Assembly: GCA_023666615.1 (NCBI GenBank)
Contig: JAMPBQ010000003.1
Location: 1 to 64,000 of the forward strand
Source of the DNA: Clostridium sp.
Lineage (GTDB): Bacteria; Bacteroidota; Bacteroidia; Bacteroidales; Muribaculaceae
Direction of reading: 5' to 3'
Length of the DNA: 64,000 nt
How positions within the stretch are numbered: position 1 is the stretch's first letter; each line of letters opens with the position of its first letter. A program made the translations under genes and the position numbers. The notes under the pieces are model-generated. The model searched no databases. It saw only the letters and a list, made by a program, of their open reading frames with translations, and was not told where the DNA came from. Positions 9,650 to 17,320 of the stretch are shown in pieces.

Positions 9650-10450
9650 TCAGATTTCATTAGGCACATCTCTTTCCCATCTTTTCCATGGCGCAATACC
9701 AGCAGCAAGCAGTTTTTCAAGTTTCGCTTTTTCCCTTGAATTGTCCATACATTGCCAAAAACCAGTATGTATATATGACATCAATTGACCTTCAGCAGCC
9801 AACGTTTCAAGTGGTTTCCGCTCAAAGACAGTATCATCGCCATCGATATATCTAAATATTTGTGGTTCAAGGACCATATAGCCGGCGTTGATTGGAGCAC
9901 CATCGCTGATATTCTTTTCTCTAAAGGACTTCACTGCATTATCACCACCAATATCCAAAATTCCTTTGTCCTGCTCAATTTTTACTGCAGTTAAGGTCGC
10001 GATTTTGCCATGAGTTTTATGAAATTCAAGGAGTTTGTCAATTTCAACGTCACAAACGCCGTCGCCATACGTCATGAAGAATGGCTCATTGCCAACATAT
10101 TTTTCGACACGCTTAATACGACCTCCCGTCATCGTATTATAACCAGTATCTACGATTGTCACACGCCAAGGCTCGCAATTAGAGCAATGAATTGTCATTT
10201 CATTCCGGTTGCCACGATAGTCAAACGTGACATCAGAATTATGGAGGAAATAGTTGGCAAACCATTCTTTTATGTATTCTTGCCGGTATCCAGCACATAT
10301 TATGAAGTCTGTATGCCCGAAATGAGCGTACTCTTTCATTATATGCCAAAGAATAGGCATGCCGCCAATCTCGATCATTGGCTTGGGCTTGAATTGGGAT
10401 TCCTCAGAAATGCGGGAACCAAATCCCCCGGCTAAAAGTACAACTTTCAT
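9650..10450 (-). CDS. rfbF: Glucose-1-phosphate cytidylyltransferase
   Basis: A 266-residue nucleotidyltransferase that makes CDP-D-glucose, the first step of the dideoxyhexose branch. It has the N-terminal LLAGGFGSR loop, then KPKPMIEIGG, the catalytic FMTYGDGVCDV segment, and the family-typical tail with WQCMDNSREKAKLEKL. Length agrees with RfbF/DdhA (about 257-266). It is the first gene of the CDP-sugar cassette, 19 bases before rfbH, and follows a cupin remnant. Confidence 0.95.
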   Translation of the reverse strand: MKVVLLAGGFGSRISEESQFKPKPMIEIGGMPILWHIMKEYAHFGHTDFIICAGYRQEYIKEWFANYFLHNSDVTFDYRGNRNEMTIHCSNCEPWRVTIVDTGYNTMTGGRIKRVEKYVGNEPFFMTYGDGVCDVEIDKLLEFHKTHGKIATLTAVKIEQDKGILDIGGDNAVKSFREKNISDGAPINAGYMVLEPQIFRYIDGDDTVFERKPLETLAAEGQLMSYIHTGFWQCMDNSREKAKLEKLLAAGIAPWKRWERDVPNEI

Positions 10451-10519
10451 AAAATTTTCTATTTATTATGGTCTGTATTGTTAAGTGGATATTACTTGTA
10501 GCATTAAAGGCCATTCATA

Positions 10520-10770
10520 TCAAAGTGGCGCGACATCCTCTTCTATGTGGTTGAAGCCGCTTTGGACTTCGATGTAGGATATGGATGAGATGGCTTTGGG
10601 ACGTAGGGTTTGCCCTTAGGGATAATGATGATATCGCCGCGTTTAAAGTACAGTTGATCACCATTGAGGAATATCAAGCCTTCACTATCGATAAATGTCA
10701 ATATTTCATCACAGCAGGTGTTGCGCTGGTAATTCGAAGCTACTTGAAAGAAGTTGTTATTTACATTAAA
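10520..10770 (-). pseudogene. Remnant of a cupin-fold sugar enzyme (frameshifted)
   Basis: The 320 bases between rfbF and the upstream GT2 gene hold no intact gene. On the minus strand one frame reads about 60 residues of a cupin: NTCCDEILTFIDSEG, then GDIIIIPKGKPYVPK. After a frameshift near 10600 the adjacent frame continues AISSISYIEVQSGFNHIEED and ends at a stop at 10520. The order (IPKG, then an IEVQ.G strand, then a ..ED tail) resembles the C-terminal cupin domain of mannose-1-phosphate guanylyltransferase/phosphomannose isomerase. The rest of such a gene is missing. The identity rests on a short motif and is tentative. Confidence 0.6.
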
Positions 10771-10772
10771 GG

Positions 10773-11741
10773 CTAACGTTTTGGGAATAACAGGGAAAGT
10801 CTATGTCGCAATGAAATCAGTATGGCTCTAAGCAATCCCGAATATTTGATGATGTATGGATTCTTAACGTTTAAGGCAATCCATTCGAAGAAGGATGCTC
10901 TGTAGTTGCATCTGGCCATTCCATCTTTGATGATTTCGAAAAAAGGGTGTCTTTTGTTTGCGACGGCAATAGTATCTGACCTGCAACATCCCAATATTCC
11001 ATTGATTCGATACTTCGTTATCGGATAAAGAAACTTTTCATGCTTTTCATTGGGAATAGCCCTAAGTCTCAGACGGTCATAACTATATTCGTAATTAATA
11101 TCTCGCTTTGTGGAGTGAGACAAGCTAAGTGGATTGCGTGTATAATTATATATATGTGTAAAACAAAAGACCGGAGGACGTTTCATGGCAAACGCGTATT
11201 GTATATTCATCAAGGCGTCTTCTCCATTGGTGATTTCTTTTGGGATGTCAAGCATTGAGGGCTTTAAAATATTCCGTCTATAAAGCTTTGCCCAAATAGT
11301 AGGGGAGATATGCCCTTGTAATACTGCGGACTGCCATTGATCGGGTTTGTTTGTTCCGAAATGGACTTTGTCTTTTGGCGTAAGGAATCCGACAATCAAA
11401 TCAGTGCTATCATCAGTCAATGTGTATAAATCCATAAGCGAATTTGAGGGTATGGTGTCATCAGCATCAACAAACGCAATCCATTCTCCGGAAGCAATCT
11501 CTAAAGCTCGTCTGCGAGCGAGTGAAGCACCCCCGTTGGAATTGGATAGGACTTTTATGTCGATGTTGGGATGTAGAGATATGAATTCATTGACATTAGC
11601 GAGCGTATTGTCAGTGCTGCCATCATTGGATACAATGATTTCATAATTTGTGAATGTCTGGTCAGAAATTGACGTCAAACATTTTGTGATGAATTTCTCT
11701 GCATTGTATGCAGGAATTATTATTGAGACAGCCTTATTCAT
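10773..11741 (-). CDS. Glycosyltransferase family 2
   Basis: A 322-residue GT2 enzyme: VSIIIPAYNAEKFI at the N-terminus, SNDGSTDNT as nucleotide-binding motif, and FVDADDTIP as metal site. The C-terminus contains a hydrophobic stretch (ILISLRHRLSLLF) that could be a membrane-contacting helix. Its start overlaps the upstream GT4 stop by 4 bases. It is the last gene before the cupin remnant and the CDP-sugar cassette. Confidence 0.9.
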   Translation of the reverse strand: MNKAVSIIIPAYNAEKFITKCLTSISDQTFTNYEIIVSNDGSTDNTLANVNEFISLHPNIDIKVLSNSNGGASLARRRALEIASGEWIAFVDADDTIPSNSLMDLYTLTDDSTDLIVGFLTPKDKVHFGTNKPDQWQSAVLQGHISPTIWAKLYRRNILKPSMLDIPKEITNGEDALMNIQYAFAMKRPPVFCFTHIYNYTRNPLSLSHSTKRDINYEYSYDRLRLRAIPNEKHEKFLYPITKYRINGILGCCRSDTIAVANKRHPFFEIIKDGMARCNYRASFFEWIALNVKNPYIIKYSGLLRAILISLRHRLSLLFPKR

Positions 11742-12817
11742 TGTTCAAAAAAATCCTTATAACACTTGTTGTAAGCCTCGGCCATTGTTGAGATGTCATA
11801 TTGCTTGGCTTTTTCATAGCAGGAATGGGCAATTGATTTATATTTTTCTTCGTCGCTATCAAGATCAATTATGATATCCGCCAATGCTTTTGCATCCTGG
11901 TGAGGGAATAGCAGTCCCGCACCGGCCACTACTTCGCGAAGTCCGTCTACATCCGAGGCGATGAATGGTTTTCCGACACACATGCCCTCGACAGAAGATA
12001 AGGAGAGCCCTTCAAAATGAGATGACATTAATACATAGTCTGCCGAATGCAGAAGCTGAGGAATATCAGTACGTAAACCCAACAAATGAATTCTGTCTGA
12101 TAGGTTTTCCTCCTGAATTAATGTTTCCAATTCATTGCGGCGAGCTCCATCTCCAACAAGAAAAAGGTGGAATGAGGTTGGTAAATATTTGAGCGCTTTA
12201 ATCAAAGAATCCTGGTCTTTTTCCCATCGGAATCCGGCAACCATTATAATTTTACGACTACCCGGCGCAATCTGTTCCAACTCATCAGAAGCTGATGCGC
12301 TGGCGTATTTTGACACATCCACTCCGTTATTAATCGTTATTATATCCGACTTGCAACGGCCAAGATATTTACACAGATTCTCTTGTGCTTTCTGTGAAAT
12401 GCAGATTACTTTTTGGTAGCGATTATACATCCATCGGTCTACGACGGCATACCACCTCCAGCCGCGACGGCGGTTGGAGGTGGTATGCTCGGTCGTGCAT
12501 AGCGCGACCGGAAACACTACGCTGCCTATGGCGGCGAAAAGCTGCGGTGCAGTGTTATGGGTATGGATAACGTCGTATTTTCTCAAAAAAGGAATAAGTT
12601 TAATCAGACGGGGTAGGGAGTAAACAGACCCACCAATGCCCAAATCATAAACTTTGATTCCTGTGGACTCAACATCCCGTCGAAAAGGAGTATCGGTTCC
12701 ATCAAAAATCAACAATTCAACATCATGTCCGGCTTTCTTTAGCCTTGGCAATAAGTCGACCATCAGTTTCTCCGCTCCACCGGTACGGAGAGAAGTAATG
12801 ACGTGAAGTATCTTCAT
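11738..12817 (-). CDS. Glycosyltransferase family 4 (GT-B)
   Basis: A 359-residue GT4 enzyme. It starts with ITSLRTGGAEKLMVDL, a classic donor/acceptor loop, carries HTHNTAPQLFAA and IITINNGVD in the middle, and ends with the second domain IIMVAGFRWEKDQD and the E-x7-E motif in SSHFEGLSLSSVEGMC. It overlaps the GT2 genes on either side by 1 and 4 bases. A perfect family match is clear; the transferred sugar is not. Confidence 0.92.
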   Translation of the reverse strand: MKILHVITSLRTGGAEKLMVDLLPRLKKAGHDVELLIFDGTDTPFRRDVESTGIKVYDLGIGGSVYSLPRLIKLIPFLRKYDVIHTHNTAPQLFAAIGSVVFPVALCTTEHTTSNRRRGWRWYAVVDRWMYNRYQKVICISQKAQENLCKYLGRCKSDIITINNGVDVSKYASASASDELEQIAPGSRKIIMVAGFRWEKDQDSLIKALKYLPTSFHLFLVGDGARRNELETLIQEENLSDRIHLLGLRTDIPQLLHSADYVLMSSHFEGLSLSSVEGMCVGKPFIASDVDGLREVVAGAGLLFPHQDAKALADIIIDLDSDEEKYKSIAHSCYEKAKQYDISTMAEAYNKCYKDFFEQ

Positions 12818-13728
12818 TAACTTTTGCCTTTATTCAGTCCAAAAAAAGCCAATGGATCAAAACGGCTATTCTCTTCCATGCGGTCTATTATATGGAGTAT
12901 ATATCCCAAGGGCATTAAGAGATTTCCCCAACCAGCAATCATTACTTTGTCTTTCTTGCTGCAGAATCTGAATCGCCAAAAATTTATGGCCATTTTAATT
13001 TTAAGTTTCAAATTTGGCGCATCATTAAACCATTCAGAATAAGTCAGCATAGTTGCGACAGGGCTCAGCATTCTCATTCGTGTGATTGACGACGTTAAAC
13101 CGTCTGACTGGTATTCGACCCTATAAATAGGCTTATTTATGTAATGCAATCGGTATTTTCGGCCTATGCGATTCCAAACCAACGCTTCAGGGCAGAATCT
13201 CTCGCCAGGTATAACAGGGAATGGGAATCTGCGAATGACAGAAGTTCTAAAAACCTCTTTCATGTCTCCAACAATATCCCACCGATATCGAATATCCTGA
13301 GGAGTTGAGTCAATCTCATCAAAAGGCAAACTGCTGCCGACGAGCGTCCCGTCGGCATAAGCATCAAGCCCACAAATTCCTGCGATATTATCGTTGTCTT
13401 TGACTGTTTCAAAAGAATTCAGGACATCCGCTATCGCATTCTGAGGCAACCAGTCATCACTATCGGCAATAAAGAATAATTCCCCTTTCGCTTCTTTGGC
13501 TGCTAAGTTGACAGCCGTATGTTTGCCCCCGTTCTCCTTTTTAAAATATCGGATATTAATCATGCCTTCTGCAATGAAATCGCCGACAACGCTTTCGGTT
13601 TCATCCTGAGACCCGTCATCGACTATTAGCCATTCAAAATCCTTGCGGCTCTGATTGCATAAACTTTTGTAAAGTCTTGGCAATAGATGCGCACGGTTGA
13701 ATGTTGGTGTCCCTACCGTAATTTGCAT
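12817..13728 (-). CDS. Glycosyltransferase family 2
   Basis: A 303-residue GT2 enzyme with VGTPTFNRAHLLPRLY at the N-terminus, VDDGSQDETE as nucleotide-binding motif, KENGGKHTAVNL, and IADSDDWLP as metal site. This layout is common in Bacteroidales capsule loci. The stop shares one base with the next start. Upstream lie 71 bases without visible signals. Confidence 0.92.
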   Translation of the reverse strand: MQITVGTPTFNRAHLLPRLYKSLCNQSRKDFEWLIVDDGSQDETESVVGDFIAEGMINIRYFKKENGGKHTAVNLAAKEAKGELFFIADSDDWLPQNAIADVLNSFETVKDNDNIAGICGLDAYADGTLVGSSLPFDEIDSTPQDIRYRWDIVGDMKEVFRTSVIRRFPFPVIPGERFCPEALVWNRIGRKYRLHYINKPIYRVEYQSDGLTSSITRMRMLSPVATMLTYSEWFNDAPNLKLKIKMAINFWRFRFCSKKDKVMIAGWGNLLMPLGYILHIIDRMEENSRFDPLAFFGLNKGKS

Positions 13729-13799
13729 TGTTTAATTTTATGGTGTATTGAAGATTGTGATTGGCTGACGAGGAAATCAATTTTCCTTTTTTAGTAATT

Positions 13800-15002
13800 T
13801 CAACTGAATAAGTCGAAGAATTCTTTAGCGATTTTTTCGCGTGAGTGTTTAGTTAAGACAGCCTTCGCGCCTGCCAGTGCCATTTCTTTGACTATCTCAG
13901 GCTGGATTGCTATTTTTCTTAACCAACAAGCAAGCTCTTCTGGAGTTGTGTACTCTACGCATTCCTTGCCTTTTGCCACATCGATATTTTCAAGAGCCAA
14001 TGGAGTGCCAATTACCATCAAACCATTGGCAAATGCATCAAGCACCTTGCCTTTAGTGCCGGTTCCTACAGCTATTGGTGTCAATTGAATGTGATGCGAC
14101 GAAAGTTCATCCACATAGTCCTCAACAAATATTTTGTGTTCTGATGAAATGCCTGCTTGTCTAAGCATTTGGAAGCACGTCTCCCAACCTTTGCCCAAGA
14201 ATGTTATAAAATATCTTTCTTTTATAGACGAGGGGAGCGTCAGAATGGCATCCATCGCCTCATCTACCGCCTGGGACATGCTAAAATCATACCTGCCAGC
14301 CATCAAAACTCTGATTTTCTCATTGCCATAGACTCCGTTAATCTCACGCGGAGTGAAATCGTAATGAGGATGCTTAATGAAATGAGCATCTATCTTAGGA
14401 TTTAGTCGGCGGAGAAAAAGAGTGTCCTCCTTGCCAACAAGATGATATTTTACGCCATTATCAATTGGGAACGATGCTTCCATCTTGGCATACCTATGGA
14501 GCATCAACGAGTAACGCGTAATAGTAGACGTATATAGTGGTATGTCTTTCATGGCAAGTACACGATGATAATACATTGCCTCGCAATCTGGTGTCGTGAT
14601 TACAGTACTCTTACATTTGAATCGATTTGCAAATCTCGCAATATCTTCTCCATAAATCCAAAGACCAACATCCTCTCCATTGCCCCAAAACCTATAAACC
14701 TCATCTGTTGTAGTTTTTGGCAAAGTGAGATAATTCAGCATTGGTTTGGAAAGCAGCATCCTGACTGGTGCGGGACTCAGTAGGCTAAACCATTTTGGCT
14801 TTGCTATAGGATGAATCTTTACTCCGAGTTTCTTTTCGCTTTCCCCTATCAGATCTTTATTGCACTGATTGAGGTTATATGACCATATTTCAATCTCGAT
14901 ATTTTTAGGCTTAAATGCAATCAAGTGATAGGGTAAGGCACTTGCTCCAGCGTGATTGGTCACAGTCGGTGTATGCAAAGATATTAAAGCAACTCGTTTC
15001 AT
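13800..15002 (-). CDS. GT-B glycosyltransferase (family 4-like)
   Basis: A 400-residue protein with two Rossmann-like halves. The second half has IRVLMAGRYDFSMSQ and a C-terminal segment GTGTKGKVLDAFANGLMVIG, which matches the donor-binding region of GT-B enzymes that have G-T-G-x-K-x-K instead of the E-x7-E of typical GT4. The N-terminal LISLHTPTVTNHAG loop fits the acceptor domain. It overlaps the EpsG-like gene by 4 bases. The family call is firmer than any role beyond sugar transfer. Confidence 0.8.
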   Translation of the reverse strand: MKRVALISLHTPTVTNHAGASALPYHLIAFKPKNIEIEIWSYNLNQCNKDLIGESEKKLGVKIHPIAKPKWFSLLSPAPVRMLLSKPMLNYLTLPKTTTDEVYRFWGNGEDVGLWIYGEDIARFANRFKCKSTVITTPDCEAMYYHRVLAMKDIPLYTSTITRYSLMLHRYAKMEASFPIDNGVKYHLVGKEDTLFLRRLNPKIDAHFIKHPHYDFTPREINGVYGNEKIRVLMAGRYDFSMSQAVDEAMDAILTLPSSIKERYFITFLGKGWETCFQMLRQAGISSEHKIFVEDYVDELSSHHIQLTPIAVGTGTKGKVLDAFANGLMVIGTPLALENIDVAKGKECVEYTTPEELACWLRKIAIQPEIVKEMALAGAKAVLTKHSREKIAKEFFDLFS

Positions 15003-16174
15003 CTCAGAAATCTGAATGCCGGTCTATAGAATTTGTCATTATCATAATTGTGGTCATATTCATACAACCTTCTAATATAATCAGGGTCTCTATAACCATT
15101 GGTTAAAAAGGTCTTATATGGGTATAGCATATTATATGATTGCCATGATACATATACTCTCACATATAAAAATAGCATTACAACTACTATAAATGAACCT
15201 ATGGAATTCTTCACCCTATGTTTAAAACCATTGCTTGTGCAAATTAGAGTGATTATATATATAATTCCAAGAGTGAAGAACCACGCAACACGTCCACCAT
15301 CGCTTGAACGGATAAATAGCAAAAGCATAGCACAAAATGCCCAAGCCATATTAAGGAAAATGAGATTGCGGCGAGTAGGATATATATGATTGTAGTTTTT
15401 AATAATAATCCAAACAAAAAAAATGACTTCAAATAGATAGGCAATTCTTGCCCCTCCATCGCTTGAATAGTTGTTCGTGGACGGAGAATCTGAATCGGCA
15501 ACTGCAGTGTACGCATCATAAAGAGCTCCCGTTATTCCAGAAAGCCCTAAAATCCCACAAAAAGCCAAAATTAAGATAATTGTCTGTGTCTTATATTTTT
15601 TCAGCGGCAAAAAGTAAAGAATAAAAAATATTATGCCGGACTTATGAAGTGAGGCTACTATTATAACGGTTAAAATGAATTTCCATTTCTTTCCTCCTAT
15701 TAAATATCTAACCCCCATCCACGCAACAGAGAATGCTAATACCTGACGTAAATAAGTAAATGTAAAGAAGAAAACCATGCCCAAAAAAATAATCAACGCC
15801 AACGGGTAGTTTGTCATATTTTCTTCAAAAGACTTATAAAAACAGTAATACATTATCACCGTGATAATGAATATGTAAATATATCTGTTTTCCGTAATCA
15901 AAGCAATTGCATAGCATAGGGCGGAATAGCCAATTTCATAAAAGGACATGCTATTTATGATTGCATAATTGTTATTATAAGTTATCCCATCGGCAAGAAC
16001 ATCAAAAATTTCACTATAGATATATCTGTCATATCCTCCAAACATGTCGGAGAATCCAACGAATATTGCCAACGCGCCCATATAAGTCGCCAAGAATAAC
16101 CGATTCCTATTTTCCGCGCCACCATTGTGGTATGCAATAATTGGAATTATAAATATGATTAGATATAACCACAT
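14999..16174 (-). CDS. wzy: EpsG-family membrane protein, probable polysaccharide polymerase (Wzy)
   Basis: A 391-residue integral membrane protein with about 10 hydrophobic segments and the EpsG-type signature FFFTFTYLRQVLAFSVAW near the middle, followed by ASLHKSGIIFF. EpsG-like proteins fill the Wzy polymerase role in many Bacteroidetes capsule loci. They join lipid-linked repeat units on the outer face of the inner membrane. It is the only polymerase candidate in this window, and it pairs with the single Wzx flippase. The assignment to Wzy is inference from family and context. Confidence 0.82.
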   Translation of the reverse strand: MWLYLIIFIIPIIAYHNGGAENRNRLFLATYMGALAIFVGFSDMFGGYDRYIYSEIFDVLADGITYNNNYAIINSMSFYEIGYSALCYAIALITENRYIYIFIITVIMYYCFYKSFEENMTNYPLALIIFLGMVFFFTFTYLRQVLAFSVAWMGVRYLIGGKKWKFILTVIIVASLHKSGIIFFILYFLPLKKYKTQTIILILAFCGILGLSGITGALYDAYTAVADSDSPSTNNYSSDGGARIAYLFEVIFFVWIIIKNYNHIYPTRRNLIFLNMAWAFCAMLLLFIRSSDGGRVAWFFTLGIIYIITLICTSNGFKHRVKNSIGSFIVVVMLFLYVRVYVSWQSYNMLYPYKTFLTNGYRDPDYIRRLYEYDHNYDNDKFYRPAFRFLR

Positions 16175-16178
16175 ATCG

Positions 16179-16589
16179 CTAGATGCTTTGAGGACTTATG
16201 CTCCCTTGACTCTTGGCTATGAAATCCTTTTGAGCTGTAATTTTCGGGAAATATTTAATAAGAAGTGGAATTAATAAGCAACTTATTATAATTGTAAATA
16301 ATAATATGCAATATGATTTAGTCAAGCCACCCAATGATGGGAATAATCTCCTTAATGCCACCTCAATTATGCCAATAACCATTGGGTGAGTCACTAAAAT
16401 TATAATAGAGTATCTTCCCATGTATGATATTAAAGGCAGCCAGCAAATCCTTTTGCATATGAGAATAATACCCAATACGCACATTCCGCAAACAATATAA
16501 TGCGCGATGCGTGGACCACTTATGACCGCATTGGCAAATCGAATATAATCCAACGATAGGATATTTATTGTTATTGCACTGATTACCAA
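16179..16589 (-). CDS. Acyltransferase 3, C-terminal half (out of frame)
   Basis: A 136-codon frame with four to five hydrophobic helices ending KYFPKITAQKD. It continues the membrane topology of the 16583-17245 ORF and contains YSIIILVTHPMV, the terminal region typical of acyltransferase 3 proteins. The reading frame would be joined to the N-terminal half if the G tract at 16597-16606 had 11 or 8 G instead of 10. By itself it is unlikely to be translated into a working enzyme. It lies 4 bases before the EpsG-like gene. Confidence 0.75.
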   Translation of the reverse strand: MVISAITINILSLDYIRFANAVISGPRIAHYIVCGMCVLGIILICKRICWLPLISYMGRYSIIILVTHPMVIGIIEVALRRLFPSLGGLTKSYCILLFTIIISCLLIPLLIKYFPKITAQKDFIAKSQGSISPQSI

Positions 16590-17245
16590 AAGAATACCCC
16601 CCCCCCAATCAACCCACTATGCCCATGAGGTTTATCATATAGAATTGATGATTTTTTTAATAAGTATCCAAAATAGAACAGAGGGATGCCAATAAACGAT
16701 GCTCCGACATATAAATAAGATAATCCAGTGTCCTTATTCACCCAAATTCCTAAGGCAGCAATGAATGCTACGATTATCGCTCTTGCTAATTCATGATTAA
16801 AAAGGTGGTTTATTAGATAAAAGGCAATGTTAGTCCAAAATAAAGCTAATAGAAACCATAAAGCATAGTTATTGATGGCTTCTCCGTAGAAAAAGGCAGG
16901 AATGCCTACTTTATATATTTCAAGAGAGTTATGGCAAAATAAATCAATAGCGAATGCATAAATTAATCCTATTGCATAAAAGGCTATAAAAGGTATGAGT
17001 ATGTTATTGACTTTTTTCCGAAGGAATTCAGATATTGTACCATAGTCTTTAAAGAAAAGCCCGGATAACACAAAATATAATGGCATTCGCAGGTGGTTAA
17101 GCCAAACGCCTGTTATAATACCGCAATGATCAATCAACACTAAAAGAATGCAAAATCCTTTTGCCAAATCAATAAACTGAATCCTAGTCTTAATTTCTTG
17201 CTTTAAATATGGTCTTTTAAATATTGACTTAAATATTTCAGTCAT
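16583..17245 (-). CDS. Acyltransferase 3, N-terminal half; gene switched off at a poly-G tract
   Basis: A 220-codon frame with the acyltransferase 3 (OafA/NodX-type) start: FIDLAKGFCILLVLIDHCG, carrying the conserved His after helix 1, then RMPLYFVLSGLFF with the conserved Arg. It would O-acylate a sugar of the surface glycan at the inner membrane. The frame ends at TAA 16583-16585, just after a run of ten G (coding strand). Together with the 16179-16589 frame the product would be about 350 residues, the normal family length. The start ATG at 17245 would overlap the repaired end of the upstream acyltransferase by 8 bases. The cause is either slipped-strand phase variation or a sequencing indel. 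Confidence 0.8.
   Translation of the reverse strand: MTEIFKSIFKRPYLKQEIKTRIQFIDLAKGFCILLVLIDHCGIITGVWLNHLRMPLYFVLSGLFFKDYGTISEFLRKKVNNILIPFIAFYAIGLIYAFAIDLFCHNSLEIYKVGIPAFFYGEAINNYALWFLLALFWTNIAFYLINHLFNHELARAIIVAFIAALGIWVNKDTGLSYLYVGASFIGIPLFYFGYLLKKSSILYDKPHGHSGLIGGGVFFW
16597..16606. repeat. Ten-base homopolymer (C on plus, G on coding strand), contingency-locus candidate
   Basis: Ten consecutive C on the plus strand, inside the acyltransferase 3 gene. It stands out sharply in an AT-rich operon. Coding-strand length 10 gives a premature stop; 8 or 11 restores one frame across both halves. Confidence 0.95.
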
Positions 17246-17320
17246 TATTGTCCAATTTTTTAAGATTTATACATTTGGATATATCTAATTTTTTTGCATA
17301 GTATTGGGCACCGGCTTCTG

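Noticed and set aside
10585..10776. 63-codon plus-strand frame between rfbF and the GT2 gene
   Set aside because: It is the complement of the cupin remnant, whose minus-strand frame gives recognisable motifs.
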